Origin: Deltaproteobacteria bacterium
GTDB lineage: Bacteria; Desulfobacterota; Desulfobulbia; Desulfobulbales; BM004
NCBI GenBank assembly: GCA_019312685.1
Contig: JAFDCR010000306.1
Location: 1 to 11,133 of the forward strand
DNA length: 11,133 nt
Direction of reading: 5' to 3'
Part shown: in pieces, positions 6,686 through 11,133 of the stretch
Numbering within the stretch: the stretch's first letter is position 1
How the letters are laid out: each line of letters starts with the position of its first letter
Notes under the pieces: generated by a model
Told to the model about the DNA's origin: nothing
The model's input: the letters and a program-made list of their open reading frames with translations, nothing else
Databases searched by the model: none
Program-made: the position numbers and the translations under genes

Positions 6686-6744
6686 TCCCGCCTCCGCGGG
6701 GATGACATACCATAGAACACAACCACTCCCGCGCAGGCGGGAGT
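6686..6744. repeat. REP-pair repeat, copy 2
   Basis: Hairpin A is CCCGC (6687-6691) with GCGGG (6696-6700), loop CTCC, the same core as copy 1 but with a decayed outer stem. Hairpin B is ACTCCCGC (6725-6732) with GCGGGAGT (6737-6744), loop GCAG. The joining sequence aligns base for base in length with copy 1 once the 20-base tandem insertion there is removed. Both copies have the same orientation. Confidence 0.85.
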
Positions 6745-6805
6745 CCAGATTATCAATAATTGAAAACAGTTTATAGCCACGAAATTTAAAAAATCAATTT
6801 TAGCT

Positions 6806-6821
6806 TTCAGGAGGTCCTGAA
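6806..6821 (-). terminator. Palindrome after DUF4139 gene, weak terminator candidate
   Basis: A perfect 7-bp inverted repeat, TTCAGGA and TCCTGAA around two bases, lies 11 bases past the DUF4139 stop on the minus strand. The nearest T-run (TTTTTT) begins only about 13 bases further on, so intrinsic termination is doubtful. Confidence 0.3.
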
Positions 6822-6832
6822 TAATTTATATC

Positions 6833-8281
6833 TTAAAATCTGACCTTTACCCTGTAAACCAGCTCTGCCGAACCTTTTGCGGGAACCGGGACCTGCCATT
6901 CCGCCTCTGAAGAACTGATTTTTTTATGGCTCAGGTTTTCAGATAAAATATCCCATTCACCCGGCATGGGCTCCACGACCCTGACAACCACATCTTCATC
7001 TTTACCGTTTTTCAACTCAATTCTGTAGCTGCTTTCGTAAACATAGTTGTATCTGCCGAAACCGGAAAGCTTTTTGAAGTCCGTCTGTTTCCGGTCTGCC
7101 GTAATATCAAAAGCATTACCCAGCTTAAGCCTGACAGTCTCATTTTCAGGCGTATGATCTATGCTGTCTTCCCCGACAAACTGGACGGACCCCGAACTGT
7201 CCTGCTTATAGACCCGGACAATACCTTTTGGCAGAGGAATGCCAAGGTTTACGGATTTTTTATTTTCAAAGGACAGGTAGACCGCAACTTTTATTTTGGA
7301 GCCGAGATCGCCCGAGCGGTTCCGGTAGTAATAATCCTGGCCCCTGAGGAGATACTCCTTGCTGCTGGTAATATTCTTTGCCTGCAGAAGGGCAACCTGC
7401 TTTGTCTGGTTTTCCAGGATATTTGTTGGTCTGTCAAGGGTATAGAGGTGGTATTCAAAAAGGGCTTCCTCGCTCATTCTTGGCGCCTTTGCTTCATACA
7501 CCATCTCAACCATATCCCTTCGCATTCTTTTATCAAACACCGGCTTTACCTGATGCACATCCCCGGCAACAAGCTGCAGTCGGGCATTATTATAAGAGGT
7601 GCCGCTGGTATTGGTAAGAGTTACCCAGCCAAGCAAATTCAGCCTCGTTTCATCACTGTTCAGTTCAGCAACATAATCTGCCTGCCAGCTGAGGCCTCCG
7701 GTCAGATAGCTCAACTCCAGATCCTGGGGGGCGGAAGTTCCGCTTACCAACTGCATAACAAGAGTCGGTTTGTCACGGAGATTGTCAGGAACATCAGGGA
7801 AAATAAGCCTTCCGCCGGAAACACCGGTTTCAATCCTGTCGCCAACACGCAGGACAATACCGTTATTGGCGCTTAAAACCGCGGCATCCTCTACCGTTTC
7901 CTCTCCTGTCGTAGGGTGGGTTTTTACTATCCCGATGTTTCGGCCCACGTATTTTTCAAGCAACTTCTGCGGGGTCAGCAGATCAAAATCAAAATTCTGT
8001 TCTATCACCACAATATTCTGAGCCCCGGAAACACTTTGCAGAAGAGCTGTTTCCGGCCGCATTCTGCCACTGACCTCCCTGAAGGCAAGACTGTTCTCTC
8101 CCTCTGCCAGGGAGATGGTTCTTTTGTCCTTTATCAGGGCAAGGTTTTCGTTGTAAATGGTGACGGCCACCTCTTTCTGGTCTGCCAGGGTGCTGATCTT
8201 TTCCTTGTTTGCGGCAGTGACGGAATCTGCTGAAAACAGCAGTGCCAGTAAAGTTATCCCGATGATGCATCTGTTAACCAT
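6833..8281 (-). CDS. Exported DUF4139 domain-containing protein
   Basis: This 482-residue secreted protein has a classical N-terminal signal peptide: positive start, hydrophobic core about residues 5-16, and a likely signal peptidase I site after A23 or A24 in 'SVTAANKEK'. It should act in the periplasm or at the envelope. The body resembles the DUF4139 family of bacterial beta-rich proteins of unknown biochemical role. The N-terminal segment 'VAVTIYNENLALIKDKR' and the phrase 'LSYLTGGLSWQADYVAEL' followed by 'LLGWVTLTNTSGTSYNNARLQLVAGDV' (family hallmark, quoted for recognition) support this. The C-terminus contains the usual 'YNYVYESSYRIELKN' strand region and 'VVEPMPGEW'. The ATG at 8281 has a strong GGAGG five bases upstream. 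The gene is divergent from efp and separated by a repeat-rich spacer from the next minus-strand gene. The family call is confident; no function is claimed. Confidence 0.88.
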   Translation of the reverse strand: MVNRCIIGITLLALLFSADSVTAANKEKISTLADQKEVAVTIYNENLALIKDKRTISLAEGENSLAFREVSGRMRPETALLQSVSGAQNIVVIEQNFDFDLLTPQKLLEKYVGRNIGIVKTHPTTGEETVEDAAVLSANNGIVLRVGDRIETGVSGGRLIFPDVPDNLRDKPTLVMQLVSGTSAPQDLELSYLTGGLSWQADYVAELNSDETRLNLLGWVTLTNTSGTSYNNARLQLVAGDVHQVKPVFDKRMRRDMVEMVYEAKAPRMSEEALFEYHLYTLDRPTNILENQTKQVALLQAKNITSSKEYLLRGQDYYYRNRSGDLGSKIKVAVYLSFENKKSVNLGIPLPKGIVRVYKQDSSGSVQFVGEDSIDHTPENETVRLKLGNAFDITADRKQTDFKKLSGFGRYNYVYESSYRIELKNGKDEDVVVRVVEPMPGEWDILSENLSHKKISSSEAEWQVPVPAKGSAELVYRVKVRF

Positions 8282-8465
8282 AATCCCTCCAATCGTTGAG
8301 ATTAGCTGTCAGATAATTTATAAAAAAATTGGTATAATTTTCAGGGCTGCATGTTGCGTTCGGCTACAAAGTTGATTTATTCCAGTTGAAGAAAAAAATC
8401 AAAAGATCATTTTCAGACAGGAAATTATTCAACACATCAGAGATACAGAACCCATAATCTTATCG

Positions 8466-8494
8466 TTGCATAAAAATACGTAAAAACGTATAGT
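8466..8494 (+). promoter_or_regulatory. Candidate efp promoter with overlapping palindromic operator
   Basis: TTGCAT (8466-8471) and TATAGT (8489-8494) are spaced by 17 bases; the -10 matches five of six consensus positions and the -35 three. Inside the spacer and overlapping the -10 is a perfect palindrome, ATACGT (8476-8481), AAAA, ACGTAT (8486-8491). A second small palindrome, TAGGC-C-GCCTA, spans 8494-8504 at the likely transcription start. The leader to the efp ATG would be about 60 bases. An extended -10, TGGTATAAT, also occurs far upstream at 8330-8338 on the same strand, without a good -35. Confidence 0.5.
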
Positions 8495-8562
8495 AGGCCG
8501 CCTATTTATGGGTATAAACAAATTATTAACTTTTATAAATATGTTTTCCAGGAGCAAGAAAA

Positions 8563-9126
8563 ATGTATTCTGCATCAGATCTACGTAAGGGCCTTAAAAT
8601 TCAAATAGATGGTGAGCCGTATGTGGTGGTTGACTTTCAGTTTTCCAAGCCGGGTAAAGGCCAGGCCCTTTATCGGACCAAGTTGAAAAATATGGTAACC
8701 GGCAACCAGTTTGACCGGACATTCAGATCGAACGACAAATTTGAGAAGGCGCCCCTTGAGGAAAGAACCATGCAGTATCTTTACTCCCAGGGCGATGAGT
8801 TTCATTTTATGGACACCAAAAATTATGAACAGGTTGTTGTGACCCAAGACCAGCTTGGTGATGATACAAACTTTCTCATTGATAACATGGAGGTCCAGGT
8901 CCTGCTTTTTAATAACAACCCGATCGGAGTCACCCTGCCGAATTTTGTTAATCTGACCGTAACAAGGGCTGATCCATGGGCCAAAGGGGACACCTCAGGC
9001 AGCGACTCGAAACCGGTTACAGTGGAGACTGGATATGAACTGCAGGTTCCCCCTTTTATTGAAGAGGGTGACAGGATACAGATTGATACTCGTACCGGAG
9101 TATATATGACCCGCGTAAAAGAGTGA
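8563..9126 (+). CDS. efp: Translation elongation factor P (EF-P)
   Basis: EF-P binds ribosomes stalled at consecutive prolines, between the P and E sites, and promotes peptide-bond formation. The protein is 187 residues, the standard three-beta-barrel length, and aligns end to end with E. coli EF-P. The N-terminal domain loop reads SKPGKGQA, so K32 is the predicted modified lysine, in the Lys form rather than the Arg form. The central domain has 'TMQYLYSQGDEFHFMDT' and the C-terminal OB domain ends in 'DRIQIDTRTGVYMTRV'. The ATG at 8563 has AGGAG eight bases upstream. The neighbour epmA encodes the enzyme that beta-lysylates this lysine. A palindromic element begins at the stop codon itself (9126-9249) and separates the two genes. 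Confidence 0.98.
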   Translation: MYSASDLRKGLKIQIDGEPYVVVDFQFSKPGKGQALYRTKLKNMVTGNQFDRTFRSNDKFEKAPLEERTMQYLYSQGDEFHFMDTKNYEQVVVTQDQLGDDTNFLIDNMEVQVLLFNNNPIGVTLPNFVNLTVTRADPWAKGDTSGSDSKPVTVETGYELQVPPFIEEGDRIQIDTRTGVYMTRVKE

Positions 9127-9249
9127 TGGCGTCGTAAAAATCCGATCTGCTGTGTCGCAGCGCATTTTTGTCTCGTTCGGCATACTTTTGTATAGCCTCA
9201 CTCGAAAAAAAGCACTGCTCCTTGCATTTCAAGATTTTTACTTAGCCAT
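9126..9249. repeat. 124-bp imperfect palindrome (MITE-like element) between efp and epmA
   Basis: The outer arms are ATGGC (9126-9130) with GCCAT (9245-9249) and, after three mismatched bases, GTAAAAATC (9134-9142) with GATTTTTAC (9233-9241). Inner portions are also partly complementary (GCAGCGCATTTTT against AAAAAAAGCACTGC). The centre folds as GGC-ATAC / TTTT / GTAT-A-GCC (9179-9198). The whole can form a long cruciform or RNA hairpin. From memory it resembles short palindromic repeats scattered in deltaproteobacterial genomes, but I cannot search for copies. Its last A-T-rich arm also supplies a -35-like box for epmA. Confidence 0.75.
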
Positions 9250-9265
9250 ATTATGACTTTATAAT
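9237..9265 (+). promoter_or_regulatory. Candidate epmA promoter with -35 inside the palindromic element
   Basis: TTTACT (9237-9242, four of six matches to the -35 consensus) lies exactly 17 bases before a perfect TATAAT (9260-9265). The -35 is formed by the right arm of the 9126-9249 palindrome. Transcription would start near 9272, giving an mRNA leader of about 70 bases. Confidence 0.5.
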
Positions 9266-9340
9266 ACTACCCAAAGTAAGTTTTAGTGGTTTGTCTAAAA
9301 TTACAAGCCATCTTCAATTCTTTCTCTACAACATTTTGAA

Positions 9341-10246
9341 ATGCTAAACGAATTGGGCCTGAGAAAAAGGGCAGAACTTATCCAGGCAATACGCGCATTT
9401 TTTATCAACCGGGAATATGTTGAGGTTGATACCCCTGCCAGGCTGCCGGTTGTGATCCCCGAAGCCCATAACCTGCCGGTGGAGTCTGGGGACCATATCC
9501 TGCAGACATCCCCGGAAATCTGTATGAAAAGGGTTCTGGCGGAAACAGGATGTCGGAGAATATTCCAGATCTGCAAGTGTTACCGGAAGAACGAAAGGGG
9601 AGACAGGCATCTGCCCGAGTTTACCATGCTGGAGTGGTACAGAGCCCAGAGTGATTACAACTCACTCATGACTGAATGCGAGGACTTTATAATCGAGGTG
9701 GCTGAAGCAATAGGGCGTCGGGGCTACTTGTCTTATCAACGCACTGATATCACGCTGGAAAAACCATGGGCCAGGATAACGGTTTCGGATGCATTTTCAA
9801 TGTATTCTCCTGTTTCAATGGCCCAGGCCCTGGAAGAAAATATCTTTGATGAAATTCTCTGCACCCATATTGAACCGCGGCTCGGGATGAAAAAACCGGT
9901 TTTCCTCTATGATTATCCGGCGGAATTAGGGGCTTTGGCCAGAAAAAAGACTGATAATCCTTCTGTGGCTGAGCGCTTTGAGGTCTATGTTGCCGGGCTG
10001 GAGCTTGCCAACGGTTTTTCCGAGTTAACCGATCCCAAAGAACAGCGGCAGAGGTTTGAACAGGAACTTAAAAGTATCGAACACCAGGGACGTTCTGCCG
10101 GCAGAATGCCGGAAAAATTCCTAAAATCACTTGTAAATATGCCAGAGGCGGCTGGAATTGCCCTGGGTGTCGACCGGCTGGCCATGATTTTGTTTGATCT
10201 TGATACAATCGACAAAACAGTTTTGTTTGTCCCGGAAGACCTCTAA
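9341..10246 (+). CDS. epmA: EF-P--(R)-beta-lysine ligase EpmA
   Basis: EpmA (PoxA/GenX/YjeA) is a class II lysyl-tRNA-synthetase paralogue that activates (R)-beta-lysine with ATP and attaches it to EF-P. At 301 residues it consists of the catalytic domain only, with no anticodon-binding domain. Visible motifs are motif 2, 'CYRKNERGDRHLPEFTMLEWY' in part (80-100), the substrate region 'ERFEVYVAGLELANGFSELTDP' in part (211-232), and motif 3, 'GIALGVDRLAMI' (272-283). A274 in motif 3 corresponds to the E. coli EpmA Ala298 that distinguishes it from LysRS, where Gly is found. The ATG at 9341 lacks a Shine-Dalgarno. The frame stays open back to a stop at 9296-9298 without another standard start codon. 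Paired with efp, 214 bases upstream; convergent with the rhomboid gene 17 bases away. Confidence 0.95.
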   Translation: MLNELGLRKRAELIQAIRAFFINREYVEVDTPARLPVVIPEAHNLPVESGDHILQTSPEICMKRVLAETGCRRIFQICKCYRKNERGDRHLPEFTMLEWYRAQSDYNSLMTECEDFIIEVAEAIGRRGYLSYQRTDITLEKPWARITVSDAFSMYSPVSMAQALEENIFDEILCTHIEPRLGMKKPVFLYDYPAELGALARKKTDNPSVAERFEVYVAGLELANGFSELTDPKEQRQRFEQELKSIEHQGRSAGRMPEKFLKSLVNMPEAAGIALGVDRLAMILFDLDTIDKTVLFVPEDL

Positions 10247-10263
10247 CCAGTTATGGTGGTAAA

Positions 10264-11064
10264 TCAGGTGATTAAATAACGATAAAAACTGCTCAGTATT
10301 GCCCAGAGAAGTACCAGGCCTGTAACAGCAACACAGCAAAGGGCGGCTATCTTGTGGACCTGGCGTTCCCTTTTTCGCTCCTGATAGCCGAGCAGAAAAC
10401 CCAAAGCAACTCCGGCAAGCATACCCCCGCCGTGGGCCCAGTTGTTGATGGCAGGAACGAAGAAACCGAACAGGAATATGCCGATGGCCCACCCTCCTAT
10501 CTGGCTGTAAATTGTCTGGCCGTAAACTCCTCCTCTGCTCTTGCCGAAGTATAATGCCGCCCCTATAAGGCCGCAGACGGCTGCAGACGCACCGATGGTA
10601 AATCTGACGCCTACCAGGTATGAGACAAAGAATCCGAATGCACCGCAAAGGGTATAGATAATGAACATGCGGTAATTGCCATATTCATGCATCACCAGCG
10701 GCCCCAGCTGCCAGAGTGCGAACATGTTGAAAAGAATATGCAGGATGTTGCCGTGCAGATAACTTGCCGCAATCAGCGACCACCAATGGTGATAATTGGC
10801 AATGGGAATGGAACCTGACGCTCCAAGCCAAAAAAGGCTCAGGTTGTCAGGCTGAAGGGAAAATCCGACTGAGCGGGTGCTTACCAGCAAAGAAAGGACA
10901 TACATCGCGATATTGACGCCGATAAGTATTTTCAGCACCTGCTCGCTGTCATGCAGTCCCCTGCCCAGCAAGTGTTTCCAGGGTGAGGTCGGATTTTTGA
11001 GGCCGCAATACGGACAGGAGGAATCATCTCCGCTGATGAGTCTCCGGCAGCTTGGACAGAGCAT
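10264..11064 (-). CDS. Rhomboid family intramembrane serine protease with N-terminal zinc ribbon
   Basis: Rhomboids cleave transmembrane substrates within the inner membrane using a Ser-His dyad. From the Met at 11064 the protein has 266 residues. An N-terminal zinc ribbon carries C3-x2-C6 and C17-x2-C20. It is followed by six or so membrane helices, with the conserved H104-x4-H109-x3-N113 stretch ('HGNILHILFNMFALW'). The nucleophile is S160 in 'TIGASAAVCG' and the catalytic His is H211 in 'NNWAHGGGMLAG'. I prefer the ATG at 11064 because GGAG lies five bases upstream and the zinc ribbon begins immediately. An in-frame ATG at 11088 (eight residues longer, with AAGG seven bases upstream) is the alternative. 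Substrates are unknown. The gene is convergent with epmA and has no obvious shared terminator. Confidence 0.93.
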   Translation of the reverse strand: MLCPSCRRLISGDDSSCPYCGLKNPTSPWKHLLGRGLHDSEQVLKILIGVNIAMYVLSLLVSTRSVGFSLQPDNLSLFWLGASGSIPIANYHHWWSLIAASYLHGNILHILFNMFALWQLGPLVMHEYGNYRMFIIYTLCGAFGFFVSYLVGVRFTIGASAAVCGLIGAALYFGKSRGGVYGQTIYSQIGGWAIGIFLFGFFVPAINNWAHGGGMLAGVALGFLLGYQERKRERQVHKIAALCCVAVTGLVLLWAILSSFYRYLIT

Positions 11065-11133
11065 GGAACTCCGTTTGTTGTGAATCATGAATATACCTTG
11101 TTGGGTTGTTAAAAATGGTAATATTTTCTATAA

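Larger units (their letters stand above)
6535..6832. other. Repeat-rich spacer between DUF4139 gene and phosphoesterase
   Basis: This 298-base spacer is almost wholly repeat material: a perfect 26-base tandem duplication (6565-6616), an inverted pair TCCAGGTTTTT (6612-6622) and AAAAACTGGA (6650-6659), a REP pair (6686-6744), and a 7-bp palindrome (6806-6821). A 67-codon frame across it on the minus strand is merely a translation of the repeats. No clear promoter for the downstream phosphoesterase was found. Confidence 0.7.

Noticed and set aside
6577..6780. 67-codon frame on the minus strand
   Set aside because: It is a translation of the tandem repeat and REP hairpins (the IWTPACAG... type of spurious peptide), not a gene.
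8995..9201. 68-codon minus-strand frame across the end of efp and the palindromic element
   Set aside because: Overlaps efp antisense and reads through the repeat; no ribosome-binding site.

Overview
The window reads as ordinary chromosome of a Gram-negative bacterium. The best guess is a deltaproteobacterial (Desulfobacterota-like) organism of moderate GC. That guess rests on the style of the proteins (an EpmA lacking the anticodon-binding domain next to efp, a short Zn-ribbon rhomboid, a DUF4139 protein) and on the abundance of GC-rich REP-type hairpins. It is inference, not proof. The window is mostly housekeeping genes, separated by intergenic DNA unusually rich in small repeats and palindromes. 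I did not find a convincing new multi-gene system. The novelty lies in the intergenic elements and in one unrecognised 270-residue protein in a tRNA-adjacent patch.

Layout. (1) 2-676 (+): C-terminal half of an AmpG-type muropeptide permease, cut by the window edge. (2) 677-2341: an atypical, partly AT-rich patch next to the 3' end of a tRNA gene. It holds frame-broken coding remnants (739-1023), a conserved-looking but unidentified protein on the minus strand (1024-1836), and a gene-poor stretch with a 14-bp-arm inverted repeat (2091-2127) and two candidate terminators. (3) 2342-2542 (-): two serine tRNA genes, GCU and UGA, behind one strong sigma70-type promoter. (4) 2717-5389 (-): mutS. (5) 5531-6534 (-): a metallophosphoesterase and a HIT-family nucleotide phosphorylase/hydrolase, translationally coupled through a 4-base TTGA overlap and bracketed by two copies of a REP-pair repeat. 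(6) 6833-8281 (-): an exported DUF4139 protein. (7) 8563-10246 (+): efp followed by epmA, the substrate and the enzyme of the EF-P beta-lysylation pathway, with a roughly 124-bp palindromic MITE-like element between them. (8) 10264-11064 (-): a zinc-ribbon rhomboid protease convergent with epmA.

How the genes fit together. efp and epmA are a functional pair: EpmA attaches (R)-beta-lysine to the Lys at the tip of EF-P (Lys32 here), and modified EF-P relieves ribosome stalling at polyproline stretches. EpmB, which makes (R)-beta-lysine, is not in the window. The phosphoesterase and HIT protein are probably made together, but their shared substrate is unknown. mutS, the serine tRNAs, ampG and the rhomboid gene look like independent neighbours.
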